36,889 bases of DNA. Source: a virus. The position numbers were made by a program, and so were the translations under genes. The notes below the pieces were generated by a model. The model had not been told where the DNA came from. It ran no database searches and saw only the letters and a program-made list of their open reading frames with translations. Positions 6,456 to 13,809 of the stretch are shown in pieces (within the stretch, counting starts at the first letter, position 1; the number at the start of each line of letters is the position of its first letter). The stretch covers positions 1-36,889 of IMG/VR virus record IMGVR_UViG_3300022074_000147; one strand, given 5' to 3'.

Positions 6456-6598
6456 AGCATCACAAGTATAGTCTGACGGAATTGAACGATATGATTCCTT
6501 GGGAACGTGATGTTTATATTAACCTATTGATAGCACACTTAAAGGAAGAAGAAGCACGCATAAAAGCACAACAGAATAAAGGTAAATCCTCTATCTAA
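6407..6598 (+). CDS. gp51: gp51-like baseplate hub assembly catalyst (small; may be made as gp26 fusion)
   Basis: A 63-residue helical protein: NHYKTNFALMQHHKYSLTEL then MIPWERDVYINLLIAHLKEE. The M-I-P-W-E-R-x-x-Y-x-x-x-L motif followed by a charged helix is typical of the C-terminal 'T' portion of tail assembly chaperones and of the small gp51 of cyanomyoviruses (T4 gp51 is longer, 249 aa). Position directly after gp26 and before the tape-measure genes supports this. The ATG at 6407 lies in a stable stem and lacks a Shine-Dalgarno, whereas the frame is open back to the slippery site in gp26, so the main product may be a frameshift fusion. The stop overlaps the next ATG (TAATG). Confidence 0.6.
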   Translation: MHDSLMNHYKTNFALMQHHKYSLTELNDMIPWERDVYINLLIAHLKEEEARIKAQQNKGKSSI

Positions 6599-8757
6599 TG
6601 GCAGCAACACTAAGAGAATATATTAGCATCAAACCGCCTAGTGGTAATTCGACACAGGTCAAAGCGATGCGTCCTCTTATAGTCGGTCAAAACAGACTAG
6701 GTGGAGCAGTTTCATATTTTGGTACAATAGTAGAAGATCTTAGAGAGATTATGATGGTTCATGCAGATGCTACCACAGCATTTGTAGAAGAAGAGAAGAA
6801 GATAAACGATGACGAGCATCTACATCGTTCTGACATAATCAAACCTTTAACATCATATACAGAGATAGGTAAGAAAAAGGATAAAAAGTCTGAGGTTTTA
6901 CAGGAAAAGAATGCCGATGACGACGAAGACAAAGGTAAGAAGTTAGCAAAGGACGAAGAGAAGGAAATGTCATGGTTTGGAAAGTTTATGAAAGGTATAG
7001 CACCTCTCATAAAGTTTCTTAGTACAGCATTTACAACTTTCTTAACTTATGGTGCATTTAAGTGGTTGGCAGATCCTAATAATACTAAGGCAGCATCAAC
7101 AGTACTCAAAGCAGTTAGTGGCATAGTAGGTTTTGCCATGAAGTTAGGTGGTCTTGGTATATCACAGACGATGGATGGTATCACCAGAGTATTTGGTGTT
7201 AACCCAGATAGTAAAGGTATAGGTAAAGTATTTGACAAGATGTTTGGTGTCTTCCAGATAGTAGGTGGACTCTCAACACTATGGGCAGCGTCAAGAGTAT
7301 TGATGCCATGGAAACTTGTAGGTGATGTCAAGATGATGAAGAGACTTGGACAAATATTAAAGCAAATCAAGAACGTTTTCAACGTTAAAGGACCAAAGGT
7401 AACAAAGGGACAAGGTGGAAAGGTAAAGGGTAGACCAAAAGTAAAGATTACTGGTAGTAAAGTTGGTTTGAAGGATCGTGCCAAACAGTTTGCTAAGACT
7501 CAGGTCAAGAAAGTAAAGAATATTCGTGCTGGTCTTAGTAACCTAGGTAGTAACATAGGTTCTAACATAGGCAACTTCATAGAGAAGGCAAAGAATACAA
7601 AGTCATCTATTGTTAGTAATGTAAAGAATATTGCAGGGAAGGCAAATAAGTTTGTAACGAAACACGGAAAAACAGCATACAACTGGGGTAAAAACCAAGC
7701 AAAGAATATAAGCAACCTTGCTGAACTTGTTAAAGATCCTAAGAAATTAGCATCAACGGTACAAACAAGGTTAAAGGATACTCTTAAACCTGTTATTGAG
7801 AAGAACCCTACAATTAAGAAGTTATTAAACTTAAAGAATGTTCAGAAAGCAAAGAATATTGCTAAGACGACTGTAAAAGCAGCGATAACCAGCAAAGAAA
7901 TGAAAGATTTAAGTAAGTTCTTAAAGGGTGCTAAGGATAGATTTAAAATAGGTGGTATTGATAAAGTTATAGCAGCAGTCATGGGACTCATAAACTATGG
8001 TTTGGGTGAGTCTCCTATCAATGCTCTTATAAATGCAACTGCTGGATTACTAGGATACTCTGCTGGTTTTGCACTTGGTGCTCCTTTTGGTGGTGTCACT
8101 GGATTTCTTACAGGTGCAGTTGGTGGTATTGCTGGTGACTATATTGGTAATCTATTATTAAAAGGGATGGCAAAGACCCCTGGGGTCAAGAAGTTAACTG
8201 AGATACAAGATCCACTCGCTCCTGCGATGGGATTATCAGAGAGACCATTACTTAGAGATTTAAATCCAAAGCGTGTAGAAAATATAGTAAAATCAAAGAT
8301 ATCCATAGTAAATGGTGTAATTGTAGAGGATTCACTTAGTGGTTCCTCTACAATCAATGGGAAACCGCAAGAGATGGCACAGGGTGGTATGGTTGAACCA
8401 ACAGAGAATCTAGGACAGAGAGTTAAAGGTAAGAAAAATCCAGGTGTGTACAGCGAACAGTTACATAATTTGTTCAAAGGCGTACAACATAATCAAGCAA
8501 CACCTATGACAAGTCTTGCTTCACCTGTACTGGATCTTAAAGTTAATGAAACCAATACTACAACATTACCTACACCCACGATAAATAACAAGGTAGGTAC
8601 TCTTACATCTTCATCGGAAGCAAGGGTTCAACGTAGTAAAGAAACTACGAGAACTACAAGACTTATGGTAATGAGGCAGCAGATAATACGTTCTGTACAA
8701 ACTCCTCCACCAAGAGTCCTAGATGCATCCAAATCAGTTAGTCCCTTAATCACATAA
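6598..8757 (+). CDS. Tape-measure-like tail protein, paralogue 1
   Basis: A 719-residue protein with a charged N-terminal coiled region (LGGAVSYFGTIVEDLREIMM, later Lys/Asp/Glu-rich to ~120), a hydrophobic block ~130-240 (IKFLSTAFTTFLTYGAFKWL), a long very basic helical middle ~255-460 full of KN/AK repeats, a Gly/Ala-rich hydrophobic block ~465-525 (LLGYSAGFALGAPFGGVTGF) and a Thr-rich tail. Alternating helices and membrane-like segments are typical of tape-measure proteins, which set tail length and can be ejected into the host envelope. It lies right after the gp26/gp51 chaperones, as tape-measure genes do. The first 240 residues align in layout with the next gene. The T4 counterpart would be gp29; sequence identity to gp29 is not obvious. 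Confidence 0.6.
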   Translation: MAATLREYISIKPPSGNSTQVKAMRPLIVGQNRLGGAVSYFGTIVEDLREIMMVHADATTAFVEEEKKINDDEHLHRSDIIKPLTSYTEIGKKKDKKSEVLQEKNADDDEDKGKKLAKDEEKEMSWFGKFMKGIAPLIKFLSTAFTTFLTYGAFKWLADPNNTKAASTVLKAVSGIVGFAMKLGGLGISQTMDGITRVFGVNPDSKGIGKVFDKMFGVFQIVGGLSTLWAASRVLMPWKLVGDVKMMKRLGQILKQIKNVFNVKGPKVTKGQGGKVKGRPKVKITGSKVGLKDRAKQFAKTQVKKVKNIRAGLSNLGSNIGSNIGNFIEKAKNTKSSIVSNVKNIAGKANKFVTKHGKTAYNWGKNQAKNISNLAELVKDPKKLASTVQTRLKDTLKPVIEKNPTIKKLLNLKNVQKAKNIAKTTVKAAITSKEMKDLSKFLKGAKDRFKIGGIDKVIAAVMGLINYGLGESPINALINATAGLLGYSAGFALGAPFGGVTGFLTGAVGGIAGDYIGNLLLKGMAKTPGVKKLTEIQDPLAPAMGLSERPLLRDLNPKRVENIVKSKISIVNGVIVEDSLSGSSTINGKPQEMAQGGMVEPTENLGQRVKGKKNPGVYSEQLHNLFKGVQHNQATPMTSLASPVLDLKVNETNTTTLPTPTINNKVGTLTSSSEARVQRSKETTRTTRLMVMRQQIIRSVQTPPPRVLDASKSVSPLIT

Positions 8758-10910
8758 TGGCAAAAGCAAGACTATACAAAATGGTAAACTCTGGTGTCAT
8801 GAAGAAAAGTGGCATCACAGTTAAGGTTGGAAATAAGGTTGTCACTCAACCTACTATCAATTTCACTAAGAATATTAGTGCGATTAATAGTATGGGTGCT
8901 ACTGTTAATAGTATTGCAGTTCTTACAGAAGAGTTAAAAGAATCATTCCAAACATATTCTTTGAAGAGTATATCCAATATGCAGGGGTTACTTGATCAAA
9001 GAAAAGATCATCTGGATAATGAAAAGAAGTTAAGAAAGAGTGTAGCGAAAGAGGAAAAGGTAAAAAAAGGTAAGCAAGCGGACGAACTTTCAGAGAAGAA
9101 ACAAGAAAAGACCACAGTAAAGAAAAGTGTTCCTGTTATCAAACAGGTTGCTAAGGCAGCGTTTGGTTTCTTAGAAGGTATAGCAAAACTATTTGCTGGT
9201 CTCTTCACTAAGTTTATAGGATATAGCGTATTCAAATGGATGTCGAGTCCTAATTCAGTTAAGAAGTTGTCAAGTCTTATCAAAGGTATAGGACATATGG
9301 TTAAGTTCTTTGCACAGGTTGCTGGTTTTGTATTCAGTTTTGGATTGGATGGGTTGACTGATTTCTTTAATAACCCTAATATATTCAGTAAGATATTTGG
9401 TTTAGGAAAGTTCATGGTGGCACTAGGACTATTCTTTAAACCTGTGATGATGGCAAAGTTAGGTCTTGCTGGTGCCAAGGGTGTACTAACTCTATTCAAA
9501 TCTGGTAAGTTAATTACTGGTCTAAAAGGATTGTTCGTTGGTATTGGTGGTTTAATTAAAGGACTGATGGCATTAGTGTCTGGTATAGGGTTAGGTCCAT
9601 TACTCTTAGGTGGTGCTGCTATCGTAGGTGGTGCAGTGTTGTTAAACCAGATGAAAGATGTCGAGAAAGAAGATCTAACAGAGGTCAAAGAGGATGATAA
9701 TGCTGTCACAGCATTTGGGAAACAGGGTGGTCTTGCTGGTTTCTTGAATCGAAACGTCCTTGGTGGTGGTGAAGAGAAAGAAGAAGAAAAACCAGCATTA
9801 GCAAAGGGTGGTTGGATACAAGGTCCTATGTCGGGATATCCTGTGTCATTAGATGGTGGTAAATCTACCTCATTCATAGGACATGGTACAGAGTATGTTG
9901 CTACACCTGAGATGGCAGTAGGTGGAGGACCACTTGGACAAGCATTTGTTGTACCTTATGACACACCAGCAACAAGAACAAGTCCTGGGTTGACAAACAC
10001 TAGACTACTACAAGCAAAGTCTGCTGGATTTAATGTTGCACCCATGGCAGCGGGTGGACTACTAGAATCTATTGGTAATGTGATAAGTGCACCACAAATT
10101 CCTTATAATGAAATTGAAAGTAAGATAGGTGCAGACAAGAAAACATGGGATATATTTAGAGATACTATCGCTGGTATAGAGTCAAGCGGTAAGTATAAAG
10201 TATATGGTGGTAACAATGACATGTATGATGGTAGATATCAGATGGGTAAACTTGCTAAGATGGATGGTGCTCGCATCATGAACCAGAAGGATCCAGGTCA
10301 TAGTGACGATCCTAATAAATTCATGCGTGTCATGTTCAGAAACAATAAAACTATGCAAGAGAGATTGTTCGCTGGATACACTATCGCTAACCACAACTAT
10401 CTTTCCTCAGTGAAAGAATATGCAGAAGCAGATGCACTTAGAAAATTACAGATACTAGCATACGCACATAACCAAGGATGGCAGGGTGCTAAGACATATG
10501 TAAAGGAAGGAACAGTAGGTTCAGATTCCTTCGGTACAAAAGGAACTGACTATACTAATGCAATCAAAGCAGCATTTGAGTCAAACAATTTAACACCACA
10601 AATAAAAGAGGTATCCTCAGTACAGAACACAGTTAAGAATATAATTAGCAAGACACAACAGATAGCGCAGAATATTATGTCAGGTGATTCTATAAATGAA
10701 TCATCATTGAAAGATGTAGAGTCAAACGAATCATCATTCCAAGTGGTAGCAGGAGATTTAGGTCCTATTGATCTATCAACTGAACCAATAAATCCACCAC
10801 CAATAATCACAGGTGGTGGTTCACCATACGTGATCCCTGCTAATGCATATGTCAAACCAAGGTTCGGTTTACTTGCTGATGTTGCATCTAATCCAGTTGA
10901 GATCTCATGA
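8757..10910 (+). CDS. Tape-measure-like tail protein, paralogue 2, with C-terminal transglycosylase-like domain
   Basis: A 717-residue protein paralogous to the preceding gene: N-terminal MGATVNSIAVLTEELKESFQ, charged region, then hydrophobic block ~140-300 (LFTKFIGYSVFKWMSSPNSV; GIGGLIKGLMALVSGIGLGP). A linker with PMSGYPVSLDGG and IGHGTEYV, motifs frequent in tape-measure C-termini, leads to a soluble domain ~460-615 that looks like a soluble lytic transglycosylase: FRDTIAGIESSGKYKVYGG with candidate catalytic Glu475, then YDGRYQMGK and LAYAHNQGWQGA. It would cut peptidoglycan during DNA entry, replacing the lysozyme that T4 carries in gp5. A TAATG overlap links it to paralogue 1; its 3' end overlaps the hub gene by 4 bases. 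Confidence 0.65.
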   Translation: MAKARLYKMVNSGVMKKSGITVKVGNKVVTQPTINFTKNISAINSMGATVNSIAVLTEELKESFQTYSLKSISNMQGLLDQRKDHLDNEKKLRKSVAKEEKVKKGKQADELSEKKQEKTTVKKSVPVIKQVAKAAFGFLEGIAKLFAGLFTKFIGYSVFKWMSSPNSVKKLSSLIKGIGHMVKFFAQVAGFVFSFGLDGLTDFFNNPNIFSKIFGLGKFMVALGLFFKPVMMAKLGLAGAKGVLTLFKSGKLITGLKGLFVGIGGLIKGLMALVSGIGLGPLLLGGAAIVGGAVLLNQMKDVEKEDLTEVKEDDNAVTAFGKQGGLAGFLNRNVLGGGEEKEEEKPALAKGGWIQGPMSGYPVSLDGGKSTSFIGHGTEYVATPEMAVGGGPLGQAFVVPYDTPATRTSPGLTNTRLLQAKSAGFNVAPMAAGGLLESIGNVISAPQIPYNEIESKIGADKKTWDIFRDTIAGIESSGKYKVYGGNNDMYDGRYQMGKLAKMDGARIMNQKDPGHSDDPNKFMRVMFRNNKTMQERLFAGYTIANHNYLSSVKEYAEADALRKLQILAYAHNQGWQGAKTYVKEGTVGSDSFGTKGTDYTNAIKAAFESNNLTPQIKEVSSVQNTVKNIISKTQQIAQNIMSGDSINESSLKDVESNESSFQVVAGDLGPIDLSTEPINPPPIITGGGSPYVIPANAYVKPRFGLLADVASNPVEIS

Positions 10911-12475
10911 GTACCGCTAAGAGTTATAAACTAACCAAAGTTGATGTCATCCTTTCTAATGGTGAGAATATAGACATCAGGGAAATTATCAGTGAATATA
11001 ACTGGTATGAGTCGATAGATTCTGCATTCATAAGATGTGATTTTACTATCTTAGATACTATCCAGTTTGATGATCAGATACTAGGTAGTGAACAGATTGA
11101 TATAACATTTGAATCTACTATGTACAAAGGTTCTAGAATCAAAAATTCATTACAGATATACAAGATAGGAGCAGTAGTAAAACAAGAGAGATCAAAGTTA
11201 TACATTCTACATTGTGCATCACCTGAGATATATCAGAATGAAGCGAACCGTGCGTTCGGACAGTTTGGACCTGTCTCTGGTAAGGTAGATATCGTTGGGA
11301 TGATGGTCAAAGGAAATTTAAAATCAGATAAGAAGTTGCATGTGGAGGAACATTCTTCTATGAATGTATTGTCACCTAACTGGCGTCCTCTTGATCTTAT
11401 CTCTTACATATCTGATAAGGTTACTAGGAAACAAGGTAAAGGGAAGAAAACCAAAGGTAAAGGTAAAGATCAGAGTGGATTCTTATTCTGGGAGAACAAA
11501 CATGGATGGAACTTTAAGTCCATGGACCTGTTATGTGAACAGGATAGTCGGGCAACGTACACATATGCACAAGCAAACGTTGGTCGCAGTGATCCAGAAA
11601 GAAACTTCTATCAGATAGAGTCGGTCACTTATCCTGAGAGGGCAAACCAATTAGATAAGTTACGTTCTGGTGTGTATAAACAATGCACCTATGGTATTGT
11701 TATGGCACAACTTACTGACAGTTTTATACCCAACCCAGGTGCTACATCATCACAGGCATTTGATGCTTTTGATGCACTAAACCAAGGTTATCAACCAACC
11801 ACAGACAGCACATCAAACAATTCATTAAGCAACGATCAGTTAAAGACTTTATATGATGCAGAGAATAAAACATCAAACAAATTCTTCAATGCTGGCACTG
11901 ATACATCATGGTCATGGAAACCAAAGAATCTAGGTGAAGCAAAAATATTGTCTGATAGACAGTTACAATTAAAAGACAAGGAAGGTAAAGCGTCAGGAAC
12001 AATGAGTGGACCTCTTGTGTCTAACCTGTTATCTGTATTCAATAAAGCATCTAAACTACATGAGGGTTTACCGTACGATGAGGTACATGTAAAGGCATAT
12101 AAAGACTTGTATCCTACAAGAACTAAGTTCAAGATCCTACCTGGATTCAATAATCAATCACCTAATGCACCGAAAGGTGGTGCTGACAATGCAGATATAA
12201 GTGTTTTAACTGCTGCAACATATTCTGCTGCACGTTGGTCACTACTTAATACTCACTCTCTCACTATCAAAGTCCCAGGAAATACAATGTTAGCAGCAGG
12301 GGATGTCATCACTGTTGTTCTACCTTCATCACAGCAGCAAGGTAAGACAAAAGTGATAAGAGATCAGACATTTTCTGGTAAATATCTAATCAAAGGACTG
12401 AAACATACCTATCAAAAACAGGGTATCACAACAGAACTCTATTTGTGTAGGGGTTCCTTGCCACCTACTAAATGA
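10907..12475 (+). CDS. gp27-like baseplate hub protein
   Basis: A 522-residue protein with the build of phage tail hub proteins of the gp27/gpD class: N-terminal KVDVILSNGENIDIREIISE and SAFIRCDFTILDTIQFDDQI (two tube-like strands), IYKIGAVVKQERSKLYILHC, then WRPLDLISYISDKVTRK and SGFLFWENKHGWNFKSMDLL, the 'F-x-x-E-N-x-x-G-x-x-F-x-S-I-D-L-L' motif seen in gp27-type hubs of many myophages. A Lys/Gly-rich insertion (KGKGKKTKGKGKDQ) and a Ser/Thr/Asn-rich linker ~275-310 separate the domains. It ends with a beta segment (LIKGLKHTYQKQGITTELYL). The trimer would bridge the gp5 spike and tail tube. It lies downstream of the tape-measure genes and before the CP12 island and gp5. Confidence 0.7.
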   Translation: MSTAKSYKLTKVDVILSNGENIDIREIISEYNWYESIDSAFIRCDFTILDTIQFDDQILGSEQIDITFESTMYKGSRIKNSLQIYKIGAVVKQERSKLYILHCASPEIYQNEANRAFGQFGPVSGKVDIVGMMVKGNLKSDKKLHVEEHSSMNVLSPNWRPLDLISYISDKVTRKQGKGKKTKGKGKDQSGFLFWENKHGWNFKSMDLLCEQDSRATYTYAQANVGRSDPERNFYQIESVTYPERANQLDKLRSGVYKQCTYGIVMAQLTDSFIPNPGATSSQAFDAFDALNQGYQPTTDSTSNNSLSNDQLKTLYDAENKTSNKFFNAGTDTSWSWKPKNLGEAKILSDRQLQLKDKEGKASGTMSGPLVSNLLSVFNKASKLHEGLPYDEVHVKAYKDLYPTRTKFKILPGFNNQSPNAPKGGADNADISVLTAATYSAARWSLLNTHSLTIKVPGNTMLAAGDVITVVLPSSQQQGKTKVIRDQTFSGKYLIKGLKHTYQKQGITTELYLCRGSLPPTK

Positions 12476-12492
12476 TCGTGCTATAATAAATA
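12458..12492 (+). promoter_or_regulatory. Composite promoter before CP12: sigma70-type plus late-like box
   Basis: TTGCCA (12458-12463), an 18-base spacer and a perfect TATAAT (12482-12487) form a host-type sigma70 promoter whose upstream half lies in the end of the hub gene. Overlapping the -10, ATAAATA (12486-12492) resembles the T4 late box (TATAAATA lacking the first T). Transcription from either would start 10-25 bases before the CP12 ATG at 12516. This would allow early expression of the metabolic genes apart from the surrounding late genes. Confidence 0.5.
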
Positions 12493-12515
12493 GTAGTAAA
12501 TACTGAGTTAATAAA

Positions 12516-12743
12516 ATGAAAAGTATAGAAGACCACATAGAAAAGGATAAGAACATCGTTGATGATCCCCTAGCAAATCCTGCTGCACGTAGGCATGCAA
12601 AAGAAGAACTACATGATCTAGTAGATTACGCAGAGCATCATAAAGATGAGATCAAAGCAGGAGATCATCATGATCCTAATGCACTTGAACTATGGTGTGA
12701 CCAGCATCCAGAAGAACCTGAGTGTCTAGTATACGACGATTAA
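12516..12743 (+). CDS. cp12: CP12-like Calvin-cycle inhibitor (viral CP12)
   Basis: A 75-residue acidic, His-rich protein whose C-terminus, LELWCDQHPEEPECLVYDD, is the hallmark CP12 motif (compare cyanobacterial CDxNPxxxECxVYDD). CP12 is a small disordered redox switch that ties glyceraldehyde-3-phosphate dehydrogenase and phosphoribulokinase into an inactive complex in the dark. Cys61 and Cys70 form the C-terminal disulfide pair that binds GAPDH. The N-terminal cysteine pair of full CP12 is absent, as no other cysteine exists in the protein. CP12 is a known auxiliary metabolic gene of T4-like cyanophages, thought to slow the Calvin cycle and favour the pentose phosphate pathway. It has its own promoter-like region at 12458-12492. 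Confidence 0.9.
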   Translation: MKSIEDHIEKDKNIVDDPLANPAARRHAKEELHDLVDYAEHHKDEIKAGDHHDPNALELWCDQHPEEPECLVYDD

Positions 12744-12746
12744 ATT

Positions 12747-13325
12747 ATGTTTATTGATGTTGACGCACCTTATAGTTTTATAGGTGGGTCAAAGATAGAT
12801 CATGCGGTAGTAGATGGAGTCGTAGACTTCTGGAACACATGTGACTACTTACAAAAAGAAGAAGGTCACACAGGTAAGGGTGTTAACAAGGATCTAAAAG
12901 ACTCCCTTGACTTAACCCTTCCAAGATATATCAAAGACAAAAGAATAACAGATTACATTGACGCTCTTGCAGAGGTCACGAAGGAGTATTGCAACAAATA
13001 TTATACTCTTAAATCTGTTAAGTGGGATTTATTAGAGGATTTTAATATACAGTGGTACCCCAAAGGTGGGGGATTTCATTCGTTACATTGTGAACGAAGT
13101 GATGCACACCCACAGTGTGCAGGCAGAATCTTGGCATGGATGACTTACCTAAATGATATACAAGAGGGTGGTGAAACATTCTTTGAGTATCAGCAATGTA
13201 AAGTGAAACCAGTCAAAGGTCTGACATTGATTTGGCCAGCGGACTGGACGCATTTTCATAAAGGATGCCCAGCACCCAACGAAGAGAAAATGATTACTAC
13301 TGGATGGTATGACCTCACTTTTTGA
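12747..13325 (+). CDS. 2-oxoglutarate/Fe(II) oxygenase, prolyl-4-hydroxylase-like
   Basis: A 192-residue single-domain protein with the double-stranded beta-helix signature of the prolyl-4-hydroxylase superfamily: FNIQWYPKGGGFHSLHCE, RILAWMTYLNDIQEGGETFF and LIWPADWTHFHKGC, then EEKMITTGWY. Metal ligands are probably His114, Glu116 and His171, with Lys181 binding the 2-oxoglutarate carboxylate. The usual H-x-D is H-x-E here. The substrate is unknown; such enzymes are common in cyanophages. It follows CP12 by three bases and overlaps the CpeT gene by 17 bases, so the three form a compact metabolic unit. Confidence 0.85.
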   Translation: MFIDVDAPYSFIGGSKIDHAVVDGVVDFWNTCDYLQKEEGHTGKGVNKDLKDSLDLTLPRYIKDKRITDYIDALAEVTKEYCNKYYTLKSVKWDLLEDFNIQWYPKGGGFHSLHCERSDAHPQCAGRILAWMTYLNDIQEGGETFFEYQQCKVKPVKGLTLIWPADWTHFHKGCPAPNEEKMITTGWYDLTF

Positions 13326-13809
13326 GTCCATGATTCTTGGACAATTCCGTAACAGGAAACAGGCATTTACGAACCCAACTAAATGGCCACAGATCAACGT
13401 TTTGTATCAAAAACTGGCAGACAATATATTAGATTTAAAGCAATGGTATAACTACCAGACAGAGGAAACTGCATACAGGCACTATCATTTAACGTGTGAG
13501 TATATTGATGAACATACTGTCATTACGTCAGCATTCAATATAGATACACAGACAGATGGTTGTCAACTACAATGGGGTTACTATGGTGGTTGGTGGTTTG
13601 GTGAAGTGAGAGGTGATTGTATCCTTAGGAATACAAGAGTTAGTAGTGAGATATCATTTAATGGAACGCTATATCAATCACGCGATACTGGTATAGATAT
13701 AGATACAGGAGAGTTCAGATGGGGTAAAGAGGAGGAAGAAGGACTCTTTCGTTTTGAACGTCTAAATACTGAAAGGGAGTACGATTTAACAAATGTCACT
13801 AGGAACTAA
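13309..13809 (+). CDS. cpeT: CpeT-like phycobiliprotein lyase
   Basis: A 166-residue protein of the CpeT/CpcT family, chaperone-like lyases that attach bilin chromophores to phycobiliprotein beta subunits. Family landmarks: GQFRNRKQAFTNP (the G-x-F-x-N-x-x-Q-A start), a basic ...YRHYHLTCEYID strand region, TDGCQLQWGYYGGWWFGEV, GDCILRNTRV and SRDTGIDIDTGEFRWGKEEE before the terminal LFRFERL strand. The upstream ATG (13309) is preferred over ATG 13330 because residues before GQF align with the family; it overlaps the oxygenase by 17 bases. Cyanophage CpeT is a known auxiliary gene and may serve bilin binding or pigment maintenance during infection. The 3' end overlaps gp5 by 17 bases. Confidence 0.88.
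   Translation: MTSLFESMILGQFRNRKQAFTNPTKWPQINVLYQKLADNILDLKQWYNYQTEETAYRHYHLTCEYIDEHTVITSAFNIDTQTDGCQLQWGYYGGWWFGEVRGDCILRNTRVSSEISFNGTLYQSRDTGIDIDTGEFRWGKEEEEGLFRFERLNTEREYDLTNVTRN

Noticed and set aside
9008-9877. Long (289-codon) minus-strand open frame inside the second tape-measure gene
   Set aside because: It is antisense to a gene with strong protein features; its composition (Pro/Asn/Ser/Phe-rich without motif) is that of a shadow of Gly/Lys-rich codons.
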